NCBI GenBank assembly: GCA_047967505.1
Contig: CM106541.1
Strand: one strand, 5' to 3'
Origin: Dipteris shenzhenensis
Taxonomy: Eukaryota; Polypodiophyta; Polypodiopsida; Gleicheniales
DNA length: 64,000 bases
Part shown: one piece after another, positions 11,008-21,349 of the stretch
How the letters are laid out: every line of letters begins with the position of its first letter
Position numbering within the stretch: position 1 is the stretch's first letter
The notes under the pieces: generated by a model
Told to the model about the DNA's origin: nothing
The model's database searches: none
Seen by the model: the letters and a program-made list of their open reading frames with translations, nothing else
Position numbers and translations under genes: made by a program

Positions 11008-11652
11008 ACTAACATAACTCGAGCATCCTCAAGCGTGGTGGGATCTATTTCCTTTGAGCTCACATACCTAGAAAGAAAAAAGTGCAAGATATTAGCAATA
11101 TGAAAACCTTGCATGCAGCATTGATATGCTTCACATTTTGTATAGTGTAAAGTACCTCACAAGCTCGCCCATCTTGTAAATACAATCCTTCACGTCCTTC
11201 GATGCACTACGAGAAATGCTAGTAGGTAGTATGAAGTGAACACATGATTGATGGTTGATTAGTTGCTTCTACACTCACAAATTTGGAAGGAAAAAGAGAT
11301 TATGCTAAGTCATACTTTCTTGTGCCAATCATGAGATTTCAAGCCATATAATTGCTCTACACCTTAGTTTCTTACTCTTTGTCATGAAGGCCTCCTTCAA
11401 ACACCTCATGCATCTAGTGGGAGTACAAATTGTAGTGATAGCTCGCTTCACCGCCACAATCTCTAGCTTTGATAACTTTCATGGTGCACGGGGTAAAAAG
11501 ACAAGCCCGTTTGGCCTCTCTTGTGACCAATCTCCATGCATCTTCCCTATGGTGTGTAGATCCTCCCTTATGCCTGTGGAATCTCGTGTCAAATTCAAAA
11601 TGTTCCCAAATGGTAGATGCCACATTCTTGAAGATATGCATGGGACATCATG
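11008..11652 (-). pseudogene. CACTA element C: TNP2 transposase fragment with retained intron
   Basis: The minus strand matches the DUF4218-like and preceding exons of the transposase of element A. It includes the VRYVSSKEIDP region, the end of the HDWHK exon, and the exon encoding FKNVAST. Unlike A, it keeps a GT-AG intron of 88 bp (11,068-11,155) between the VR and YVS codons. At 11,652 the transposase exon is joined to tnpA sequence on the opposite strand, so this is an internal deletion derivative. Confidence 0.8.
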
Positions 11653-11858
11653 GCCTTCATGCGCTTTGTAGTTGCTAACAACTATAGAGATTGTTTTATT
11701 CCATACAAAGAGCATCCAGAAAGATTGGCTGATGAGACCATCAATGCTGTACGCTCTAGGTATACCGATCCCCCCAATGTTGAGTTCACAGAAAAATGGA
11801 CAAAGTCAAATATTATTGTTATACTTATTGCCAATAAAAGATCTTTGCTTAAGAGGCA
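11653..11858 (+). pseudogene. CACTA element C: tnpA-like fragment, left part (interrupted by element A)
   Basis: Encodes DIMAFMRFVVANNYRDCF...ERLADETINAVRSRYTDPPN, a close relative of the tnpA-like gene of element A at 17,765-17,960. The reading continues across the A insertion at 19,227 (QALAEIARREGG). The last three bases, GCA (11,856-11,858), are the target-site duplication of element A. Confidence 0.85.
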
Positions 11859-11879
11859 CACAACAACACAAAGCAACTA

Positions 11880-12125
11880 TAGACGCGCTTGGTAGACGTG
11901 CAAAATAGCGGGTGCGTCTATAGGCGTTGCTTTAGTAGAGAAATTACGGGCGCGTCTAAATGCGCATCTAAAAGCTCGTCTATTTGCGCGTCTGACCTGA
12001 GAAAATATGGGCCCGTCTAACATCCCGTTTATTAGCGCATCTATTTGCGTGTGTATTTGCGCATTTATTTGCGCGCTTACACTGAGAATCAAACGCGCAT
12101 TTAGACGCGTAAATAGATGCAAACC
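11880..12125. repeat. Element A left subterminal GCGTCTA array
   Basis: Many copies of a TAGACGCG/CGCGTCTA core in both orientations, with C-to-T variants (GCATCTA, GTGTCTA). In the CACTA superfamily, subterminal motif arrays are binding sites for the TNPA protein; by analogy this array is likely recognised by the tnpA-like product encoded at 17,135-18,591. Confidence 0.75.
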
Positions 12126-12289
12126 AGAGAATACAGAAAGTGAGATTTTGGTGTACATCATTGCTTTCCAAACATTGCCCATGATTACCAAAGCACATAA
12201 TTTTTTGCAAGCCCACATATACAAGAATTAAGTGAGATGAGGAGAATGAGACAATATGTAAAATTGTTTTGCCAATATCAATTATGGGG

Positions 12290-15200
12290 CTACGGTTCAA
12301 TCTCATCCTCAATGAGATCGACCCTTGCCAAACTATCTACTTCAAAATCCAAACAAGTGTTTAGATCTACAAATACATTCAACCCACTACTACTTGTGCC
12401 ACTCATGTGCTCATCGAAATCAGCATCTCGAATGGTAGGCTCGTCCTCATGGGTAATGGCCTCAATATCTATATCTCCTATCTCATGATCATCCTCCTCT
12501 CTTGTATCACGGTCATCATCACGTCCATGGCCATGATCATCCTCCATACGCTCCATATTAGTAAATGTACTATACATCACTTTGGAACGTGGCATAATAG
12601 GTATGACATGCCACCATCTATTATTATCCACCATTGGTTGATAGACAACCTAATTCAAACACAAATACAATCATGTTACTTTTCTTGCATCAAATATTTA
12701 AAAGCGAGTATTTTTATATGTGTGCACAGTACCTGTTCACATTGTTGCGGTAGTACTAGTGTGTCCTTCCTACTTTGCCAAAACTTTGTGGAGTCAATAG
12801 TTACAAAGCCACTTGCATGGCGTTTGATTGTTGCATTAGGGCCTCTTTCCACCACGTCCTTAAACCACTTTACATCCAAAACATACACAAAGAAGCGTCG
12901 AAAGTCAAGCATAATGATATCTTGGATTATGCCACAATAATCATCCATGGCTCCATTGGCTCCCTCAAAGCTAGCAATGACGCCGCAATCTTGTGTGTTT
13001 CTCTTATCATCAATCCGTTGTGTTCGAAAATGCTTGCCCTCACACCATATAGCATTGAACATAGTGCACTACACCAAGAAAAAATCAATTAAATAAGCAA
13101 TCTAAATTATAAAAAGATCCTAACTTATGCATAACATTCTATATACCGACCTTGCTCATGCATCCCCTAGCATACTCCCATTCTTCCATTGTGATATGCA
13201 TCCCCTCGTCTTTCTCTGCTTTCTCCATTTCATCAAGTAGCCAATCCACATGAATATCCTTTGGAAGTGCTCTTAGATGCTGAGGGTATGGCACACGAGA
13301 TCCGTGGTGTGTACGAAAGAGGGCCCTTTCTTCTTGTCTTCTTGCCTTTGCATCCTCGTATCTTGTCACCCATCTTTTCATCACATCACTATTAAGCACG
13401 CAAAAGAGGTTGATACTATTATGCAACTCCGTGTCTATTACTTTGTTGCGTTCTTTTCCTTGAGGCACAATAGAGGTCATCCTTAGGTCTTCATCATCTC
13501 TCCATAGTCGTGGGAGAGAGCTATCCACATCAACAAGAAACTCAGAAATATATACAAGTGACTCTTGTACCAACCAACCCTCGGCCATGCTACCTTCGGG
13601 TCTTGCATTTTGTCTCACGAAGCCCTTCAAGGTCTTCATGAAGCGCTCGAGGAAGAACAACCATCGTGCATGTATAGTACCGCATATAGCAATCTCATCC
13701 ACCAAATGCACTATGAGATGTAGTTGGCTTGTGAGAATAGAACGTGGAAATGTCTCCTCCACTAAACAAACCGCCTCCACTGACATAACTCGAGCATTCT
13801 CAAGCGTGGTGGGATCTATTTCCTTTGAGCTCACATACCTCACAAGCTCGCCCATCTTGTAAATACAATCTTTCACGTCCTTCGATGTACTACGTGAAAT
13901 GCTAGTAGGTAGTATGAACTGAACCCGCGAGGAGGTGGTTGATTAGTTGCTTATAGCTATTCACTCACAAATTTGAAAGGAAAAAGATATTATGCATATA
14001 AAATACTTACTTGGAGCATCTTGTGCCAGTCATGAGATTTCAAGCCATATAATTGCTCTACACCTCTTTTCTTGCTCTTTGTAAAGGCTCCCTTCAAACA
14101 CCTCATGCATCCAGTGGGAGTACGAATTGTAGTAATAGCGCGCTTCACCGTCGCCATCTCTAGCTTTGATAACATCCACGGTGCACGAGGTAAAAAAACA
14201 CGCCCATTTGGTCTCTCTTGAGGCCAAGCTTCACGCATCCTCCCTATGGTACGTAGATCCTCCCTTATGCCTGCCGAATCTCGTGTCCCATTCAAATGCT
14301 CCCAAATGGTAGATGCCACATTCTTGAAGATATGCATGGGATCAAGCAGGTGATTGATCTTGAGGTGGGACCAATATGGTAAACAATAAAAGATGGAGTA
14401 TCTAAACAAAATAAAGTGTTAGCGTGCAATCTTTACTTTCAACCAATATAGTCAATCTTTACTTCCAGCCAATAGTTACAAACCCTTACCGGCTCATGCC
14501 AAGTGGTGGAGGAGTCGTGGAACCGTCCCAAATTCTCATCCAATCTCCTGCGGTGAGTGATTGTGGGAGGACTTCATTCCAAGGGGCAACATATCTAGGA
14601 TGATCAGGTGGGAGAAACCGATGGTGATTCTCATAGATGACCTTATTCAATGCATTTGCCCGTGAGGCAACTAGCGAAGGACCACAAACAGGACATGCAT
14701 GGTAACCCGATGTAGTGAGACCTGAACAATAGATGCAATTAAGAGTGGAAGGTGGGTTTAGGGTGCCACATCCTTTGCCTATTCATAATTAAAAAATGCA
14801 ATGCCTACCTGAACACTCGCCATAGCCTGGGAAGTCATGCATCATCCACATCAAGACTGCTTTGCAGTTGAAGTCTCGTGACGAGGGAGGCCTACTCACA
14901 TCATGCACCTCGATACCTCTCCAAAGTATCTCTAGCTCATCAATCAAAGGCTCCAAATAAACATCAGGGTTTTTGACTTTATGTTTCCCTGGAATTAGAA
15001 GGGACAGCATGACATGTCCTTTCTTAATAGCCATAGAGGGTGGAAGATTGTAATTCACCAATACCACTGGCCATACACTATAAGACGTGCTTTTGAGACC
15101 AAATGGGTTCACACCGTCCATACCCAATCCAAGTCTCAAGCTCCTAGGTTCTTCCTTGAAGCTTGGCCATGTGTCTTCAATATGCTTCCATGCAGGAGAG

Positions 15201-16267
15201 TCTGCGGGAGTTCTCCACTTGGCATCGGTTGATCGATGGGAGGAATGCCATGACATGAGCTCTGCAATAGATTTGCACTTGAACATATGTTGGATGCGAG
15301 GGATTATGGGAAAATGTCGCAATACCTTACGAGGCACGTCCAAGGTTTTGAGATCTGCTCTATATCTTGCCTCTCCACAAGTAGGACACTCTCTTGCATC
15401 CTTATGTAGTCCACGAAACAAAATGCAATCGTTGACACATGCATGGATGCGCTTGTAATCTAATCCTCCAAGAGAGGTCACATGTTGCCTTGCCATATCT
15501 CTTGAGGTCGGTAGTTTATTCTCTCTTGGAAGCATTTTACACAATAGCCTGCACGTGAAGACCATAAATGAGGAAAAGCATTCGAGTAATTGACCCACTA
15601 GCATAATTCACCATGTTTGCAAAATCGACTTTAAAGCTTACTTGAGTAATGCATTCAAACTTGCATTGCTCCATCCATAGATGGTTTTCATGTTTAGTAA
15701 CTCAAGGGAGGCATGTAGAACAGAGAATGTGCACCCCTCAAACAGTGGAGTCGATGCTGCGGTAAAAAGATCATCCTGCTCCATGCTATTATCCCTCCCT
15801 TGATGGACATATAAATCCCGCACCATATCATCAAACACCTCCTCCTCCACAGCTTCATGAGGTAATGGCGGAGGGCTACTATCACCATCACTCCATGCAT
15901 CCGTAACGGTCCCTCCTGAAGATCCCACCTCATATCGCCGACGCTTCGCCTCCTCACGACGGGCATAGGGTAACATATGCGGGTGTGGCACTGCATCCTG
16001 TATCAAATTAAAACGGGATCATAACTCAAACATATGAACACCCATAGGTATCTCAATCAACCTTAACTTACAAACCCTTACCTTGTTTATGGTCACATCC
16101 CATTCTCCGTACTTTGAGATATGATTGAGTGTAATCCTGCGTGCATGATACATGTTTCCTCGACATCGATCACACAGACATTTGATTTTTTACTCCAACC
16201 ACGTTTCGCGATTGTGGATACGGAGGGATTCATCCTCACTGGAGCTACTTGTTGAGGATGGAGACAT
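12290..16267 (-). pseudogene. Element A TNP2-type CACTA transposase, 8 exons, one premature stop
   Basis: Catalytic transposase of the element. GT-AG splice sites support exons at 16,267-16,082, 15,997-15,642, 15,548-14,810, 14,721-14,490, 14,401-14,011, 13,918-13,151, 13,068-12,733 and 12,649-12,290, about 1,100 residues. In order they encode a Cys-rich N-terminal motif (CLCDRC), the TNP2 core (RLGLGMDGVNPFG, WPVVLVNYNLPP, MMHDFPGYG, INHLLDPMHIFKNV), a DUF4218-like region (FMKTLKGFVRQNARPEGSMAEG) and a DUF4216-like end (WWHVIPIMPRSK). A TAA near 16,192 replaces a Gln codon that is CAA in element B. The intron kept in C and E within the VRYVSS region is absent. Transcription diverges from the tnpA-like gene. 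Confidence 0.85.
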
Positions 16268-16324
16268 CCTACAAACAAACAACCCACCAAATTTTCTCTT
16301 CTTCAAATGTTTAATTTAAACTCT

Positions 16325-17056
16325 GTGTTGCGTCTATTGCCACGTCTATAGTCGCGTGTAACATCGCGTCTAATGGCGCGTCTAAACGCGCGTCTACTCT
16401 GTGTATTTAGACGCACCTATAGACGCGCTATTAGACGCGACTATAGACGAGGCTTTTAAACCTGCTTTTCGGCGCGCCGCTCGCTTTGCTTTTCTTCATA
16501 TTACTTAAACTTCGCGCGGCTTGCTTCCTTCTTTATTAGCAGATCCATAGTTTCGAAGCTTAAGAGGGAGCCTCCCATACTTACTTCCAAGCTTACACTC
16601 AAGAGAAAGGCACCCACACTTACTTCTAAGCTTAAAGGAGAGGAGGACGAACAAGGAGAAGAAGCAACTTTGAAAAAGAAAGAAGAACCTTCCATACCTT
16701 TATCCAAGTAAGTCTTTTTGCAGTTGGTCTTGTTTGGAAGTTTGCTCTCTCTAGTTTTGTACTTTCTCGTATCCAAGAAGCGCATGATCTGGGTATCAGT
16801 GTCACGTTTTTGTGTCGGGCGCAATGTCCTTTTCTACTTTTTAGAAATCTCGTCTGTCGGAGCGCGTCTATAGGCACGTCTCAGGGCACGTCTAAAAGCG
16901 CATCTACAGGCACGTCTAACCGCGCGTCTGGCTTGTTGCAGACACACACAGACGTGTCTATAGACGCTTTGTTAGACGCTCTGTTAGACGAGTAGTTAGA
17001 CGCTCTATTAGACGCATCTATAGACGCGTAAATCAGGTGTGTCTATAGATGCGCTC
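16325..17056. promoter_or_regulatory. Element A intergenic region with two internal GCGTCTA arrays
   Basis: The region between the divergent TNP2 and tnpA-like genes carries GCGTCTA-type arrays at 16,325-16,460 and 16,855-17,056. They flank a segment with an approximately 45-base tandem repeat starting AAGCTTA (16,556-16,640). As the only sequence between the two start codons it must contain both promoters. The internal arrays would let a TNPA-like protein bind there and regulate both genes; that role is inferred. Confidence 0.6.
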
Positions 17057-17134
17057 TGACACTAAGCCTCTCTTTTCTTCCCCTTTCTTCTTAGCTCATC
17101 AGTAATAGATTGTTTTCCTTTTTTCCAGTTCAAC

Positions 17135-18591
17135 ATGTGGCCAGGAAGTGCTTCTAGCTCACCTGATCCCCGGGAATCTATTTGGAAGGACTTATATAAC
17201 CTTTTAGGGCACCCTCCTAGTCTTGCGGAGTTATACGGGTATATGACGGGTACTCTAAACACTCCCCAGGAGTCGGCACTACAGACTCCAACCCACCCTA
17301 CACCGCCTGAGATCACCCCAGCGGAGTCAGCATAGCCGTCTTATGCCCCTTCTTATGCCCCTTCCCCCGTACCGTCTTATGCCCCTTCCCCCATACCGTC
17401 TTATGTCCCTTCTGCCATCCCGTCTTATGCCCCTTCCCCCATGCCGTCAGGAGGTCCTTCTGTCTCGACGAGTCGTCGACGTACTCCTGTGCCGTCGAGA
17501 CTCGGTTCCCCAGCTACGAGTGGTTAGCGTAGTCCCGTGCAGTCCCCAGCTATGAGTGGCCAGCGTACGAGCTCGACACGACAGGGTAGCAGGCGTAGTA
17601 GAAGGGAGAGCGGTGGGGGATGCATGGCACAGTGCTTTGGGCCATGTGGCGGTGAGGAGGATGATGATTCAGATGATTTAGACGTGCCTCTGGGTGATGG
17701 TATGATTTATTATGACATCACTCAGACAGGAGGAATCTTGATGGATGCGCGGGGGAAGGACATCATGGCCTTCATGCACTCTGTAATTGCTAACAATTAC
17801 AGAGATTGCTTTATCCACTACAAAGACCACCCAAAGAGGTTGGCTGATGAGACCCTCGCTACTGTTCGCTCTAGGTATCCTAACCCCCCCAATCGCCAGT
17901 TCACAGATAAATGGGGGAAGTCAAAGATTGTTACGATACTTAGCAATAAAAGATCTTCGCTTAAGAGGCAAGCTCTAGCGGAGCTTGCCAGGCTTCAGGC
18001 AGGTCAACCACCAAGGGGCCCGCCCCACACCGCTCACAAGCGTGAGTGGAAGAAGGCAATGAAGTCAGCGAGGGAGGACCCCAGTCTGCAGCACGTGGAG
18101 GCACGGAGGATCCAGATGGAGGAATATGGAAGCGCGCATTTTGGAGCACGGGGTGTTGAATCATGGGAGGCCCAATTTGTAAGTATCGATCTCAAATTAT
18201 ATTGCTTATGTAGTTTATTAGGAGGTTCGTTGTTTCTTTGTACTAATCTCTCCACAAAGTGTGTCGCGGTCATGCAGCTTGAGATCGTGGGCAGATACCC
18301 TACTCCAGTGGAGACAGCCTACCACCGCCACCATCGCAGAGGAGATACATGGAGGCACTTCTATGATGACGGGTTGATTACTGAGGAGCAGTATACCCGA
18401 GCTACTGGAGCGGCCCCCCAGGTATTTGAAAGTAATTAAATAATGCCAAAATTATAAGTAAAGATTTGATTTTTCATACATTGATATATGTTGTCCCTTG
18501 TTTACAGGCCCATGCACAAGACGACGAGGAAGACGAGGAAGGAGGCGTAGAAGGGAGCACAGAAGGGAGCGTGAAAGGCAGCGAGAATTAG
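17135..18591 (+). pseudogene. Element A tnpA-like gene (Transposase_24-type), 3 exons, two stops
   Basis: Second gene of the CACTA element. Exons are 17,135-18,178, 18,278-18,421 and 18,508-18,591, with GT-AG introns. The product starts MWPGSASSSPDPRES and continues with a Pro/Ser/Tyr-rich repeat (PSYAPSP units at 17,337-17,445), a basic stretch, an acidic patch, and a region like plant En/Spm second-ORF proteins (KRLADETLATVRSRYPNPPN...ESWEAQF...GDTWRHFYDDGLITEEQY). It ends in an acidic tail. TAG stops at about 17,333 and 17,526 fall where CAG (Gln) is expected. Its likely role is binding the GCGTCTA arrays. Confidence 0.78.
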
Positions 18592-18604
18592 TCGTAGAAG
18601 TAGT

Positions 18605-18785
18605 GCTAGGTACTCTTTTTTATACTTAAAGCCACTGGCTTGGCTTCGTGCCTCTTGTATATAGACTCCTCTTATTTTTTGTACTTGAAGCCACATGACG
18701 TGGCTTAGCTTCCTTATTTTTTGTACTTGAAGCCACATGACGTGGCTTAGCTTCGTGCTATATGTATATACAAGCACTTTTTGAG
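18605..18785. repeat. Hairpin repeats in 3' region of tnpA-like gene
   Basis: A unit containing TTTTTGTACTTGAAGCCAC, an arm pair of the type AAGCCAC...GTGGCTT, and then TAGCTTCGTGC occurs three times, with A-T rich TATATGTATATA between. Related units follow the tnpA remnants of C (near 19,880-19,980) and D (near 28,060-28,160). Likely a 3' UTR or termination structure. Confidence 0.65.
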
Positions 18786-18954
18786 CTTTCAATTTTATTG
18801 CGTTTTGGAGTTGTAATATTTTATTTGGAATTGTAATTAAAATTCAGTTGGCTGTAAGAATTGAATTACACAATGTGGATATGGGATTCTTGTAACTATA
18901 TAGCATACACAACATACACAGTATTCTGTAAATTTTTATTTTTTTTTAATAAAG

Positions 18955-19215
18955 CGCGTCTATCAGTGCGTTTAAAAACGCGTTTATATTCGCGTCTGTC
19001 TGTTCGACTTGTGTCTATATGTGCATCTATAAACGCGTTTATAAGCGCGTCTATTTATGCGTCTAACTGTAAGTCTATACGCGCGTGTGTCTGGTGTATA
19101 GACGCGCAATTAGACGCGGGTCTCCAGACACGAAAACAGATGCGCAAATAAACGTGCTCGTAAGTTTTTTATTTAGTTCATGAAACGCGTCTGTGCGCGC
19201 ATCTATGGGTGCTTT
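18955..19215. repeat. Element A right subterminal GCGTCTA array
   Basis: A dense array of CGCGTCTA/TAGACGCG motifs and decayed variants in both orientations, ending about 10 bases before the right terminal inverted repeat. Counterpart of the left array. Confidence 0.75.
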
Positions 19216-19226
19216 GTCTTGTTGTG

Positions 19227-20518
19227 GCAGGCACTAGCCGAGATTGCAAGGAGGGAGGGAGGTTAACCACCAAGCGGCCAGCCCCACACTGCTCATAAGT
19301 ATGAGTGGAAGAAAGCAATGAAGGCACCGAAGGCAGACCCCAAACTGCAACACGTGGAGGCATAAAGGATCCAAATGGAGCAATATGGAAACATACATTT
19401 TGGAGCAAGGGGTTTTGAATCATGGGAGGCCCAATTTATAAGTTTCGATCTCAAATTATATTGTGTTTATGTGGTTTATTAGGAGGTTTTTTTTTTCTAC
19501 TAACCCCTTTGCAAATTGTGTCATCTTGCAACTTGATATCGTGGATAGGTACCCTACTCTTGTCGAGATAGCCTACCATTATGGGCATCGCAGACGACAT
19601 ACATGGAGGCACTTCTATAATGAGGGGTTGATTACTAAGGAGCAGTATATCCGGGCTACTGGAGTGCCCCCCAAGGTATTTAAAAGTACTTAAATAATGT
19701 CAATATTGTAAATAAATATTTGATTTCTCATTTACAGGCCACTGGGGATATTTAGGAGGAAGAAGGCAACGATACTGAGGAGGAAGAAGGCCATGAAGAA
19801 GGCGACGAAGAAGAGAGCGAGGACGCGAATAACTTAGATTAGTCGTAGAAGTAGTGCTGGAATTAGTGCTAGCTACTCTTTTTTGTACTTGAAGCCATTG
19901 GCTTGGCTTTGTGCCTCTCTTGTATATACACTCCTCTTATTTTTTGTACTTGAAGCCATAGGTGGCTTGGCTTTGTGCTATATATACATACAAACAATTT
20001 TTGGGCTATGAATTAATATACACTCCTTTTATTTTTTTGGCATTAAATTTCCTTGTGCAATGTTCTATCAATGAATGCCTTGTGAACTATATGTTTTGGA
20101 GTTGTAATGTTTTATTCAGAATTGTAATTATCATCAGCTATAGACGTGCATGGAATCCTGCTAATTAAAATGCCAACCGTGCTAATTAAAATGCGGTTGG
20201 ATGTAAGAATTGAATTGCAACCTGTGGAAATGGGATTCTTGCAATCACACAACATACACATCATTCTGTTCACCCATAAAAAATTCTAAAAATTTTTTAA
20301 AAAAAAATCTCGAGAGCATCTATTAGCGCATTTTTCTCTTTTTTTTCAAATTTCTACAGAGCATCTATAGGCGCATCTGTTTGGTATATAGAGATGTCTA
20401 TAGACGCGGGTCTATAGATGCGCAAATAGACGCACCCGTAAGTTTCTTTTTAAATCAAGGAAATGCGTTTGTGTGAGTGTCTATGGATTCACGTCTATAG
20501 ATTCATTGTGTTGTTGTG
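19227..20518 (+). mobile_element. CACTA element C, right part with 3' terminus
   Basis: Continuation of the C tnpA remnant: exon to about 19,440 (KYEWKKAMKAPKADPKLQH, FESWEAQF), second exon 19,530-19,675 (WRHFYNEGLITKEQY) and an acidic last exon near 19,740-19,840. Then come 3' hairpin repeats, sparse GCGTCTA-like motifs (20,320-20,500) and a terminus ATTGTGTTGTTGTG at 20,518, the inverse of CACAACAACACAAT. Stops at 19,263 and elsewhere show decay. The flanking CATGTGCGAGCG is the same as after D, so C and D arose by duplication of a block and not by separate insertions. Confidence 0.82.
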
Positions 20519-21060
20519 CATGTGCGAGCGAAAGAGGAGAGAAACCTAAATTTTAGTGTTTGTGTGTGTATGTCTCCTTAGTTGGACTGTTTATGTGTGT
20601 ATGTGTGCATGCCTACATGCATGCATGTGTATCTGTGTGTGGGATGGCAATAGTCCCGAGAGATAATTTGTTTGTGTATGACAGAGAGAGTCTCTAACAA
20701 GGATGTGTGCATGTATGTGTGTCCATTTGCACATGAGAAAGATAAATTGGGGGATGGACCTCCTATTTTTTTAAGTATCTTTGTGTATACGTATGCATGT
20801 GAGGAAAACACTAAAGCAAGAGAGAGCACTATGGGTGTGCGATAAAGAGGGAAATATTATGCGCACTAAGACAAAGAGAGGGTGTGTGTAATAGAGGGAG
20901 AAGGAGAGAGATCAGAGAGAGAGAGAGAGAGAGAGTATAGGTGATAATTGTGAAAGGTGCTCAAGATAAAATATTCATGCATATGGATGTCTATCACAAA
21001 GAGAGAGAGAGTTAGAGAGAGAGAGAGAGATGGGGGGGAGAGTGGGGTATTTTCTATGTG
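20519..21060. repeat. Simple-repeat-rich spacer (TG/CATG and GA runs)
   Basis: Contains alternating TGTGTGTATG/CATGCATG stretches (20,560-20,740) and two (GA)n runs near 20,905-20,935 and 21,001-21,030. The first about 77 bases match 28,694-28,770, and the position corresponding to the B insertion is uninterrupted at 20,595. No genes. Confidence 0.8.
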
Positions 21061-21349
21061 AATGCTTTGCCGCTGGATCAACATCGCATGACTACTCATC
21101 TAGCTAAGTCCTTGATTAAATTGAACATAAAGCATCTTCTTGAAGTGCATTGTGATTACCTCGAGGATTTCCTCTGGATCTTGGATGTGGTCCTGTCGCC
21201 AACTGGAAGGTAATTGAGGGATTCTTCGGTGTGTTTTTTCTTCAGACTTTTAGACATATCTTCGTTCATCTTGTATGCTCTTCCTGCCCACTAATCTCTA
21301 GTGTAGATTCTGGCCTGGTTGGCTGTTATTTTAGCTTCTGTCCTGAGTT

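Larger units (their letters stand above)
11859..19226. mobile_element. Complete CACTA-like DNA transposon A (7,368 bp)
   Basis: The element starts CACAACAACACAAAGC and ends with GCTTTGTCTTGTTGTG, imperfect terminal inverted repeats of about 16 bases. It is flanked on both sides by GCA, a 3-bp target-site duplication typical of the CACTA (CMC) superfamily. The uninterrupted target AAGAGGCAGGCACTAG is preserved at 27,396-27,411. Inside are a minus-strand TNP2 gene, a divergent plus-strand tnpA-like gene, and arrays of GCGTCTA-type motifs at both ends and between the genes. Premature stops in both genes make this copy non-autonomous as it stands. Confidence 0.92.

Noticed and set aside
11202-11215. 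CACTACGAGAAATG, resembling a canonical CACTA terminus
   Set aside because: It is part of a transposase exon (the corresponding A sequence near 13,890 reads TACTACGTGAAATG) and is not at any element edge.
11414-11908. Overlapping ORFs on both strands around the C junction
   Set aside because: They are chance frames across the antisense TNP2 and sense tnpA remnants; only the two homologous readings were kept.
11880-12125. CRISPR-like or satellite reading of the GCGTCTA arrays
   Set aside because: Motifs occur in both orientations at irregular spacing within defined transposon ends, as CACTA subterminal arrays do; there are no uniform spacers.
16501-16824. Minus-strand ORF of 107 residues between the two genes of element A
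   Set aside because: It lies in the shared promoter region, is built on an approximately 45-base tandem repeat, and the B copy replaces part of it. No domain is seen.
20866-21099. Minus-strand ORF with LSLSLSLSD runs
   Set aside because: Translation of (GA)n microsatellites.
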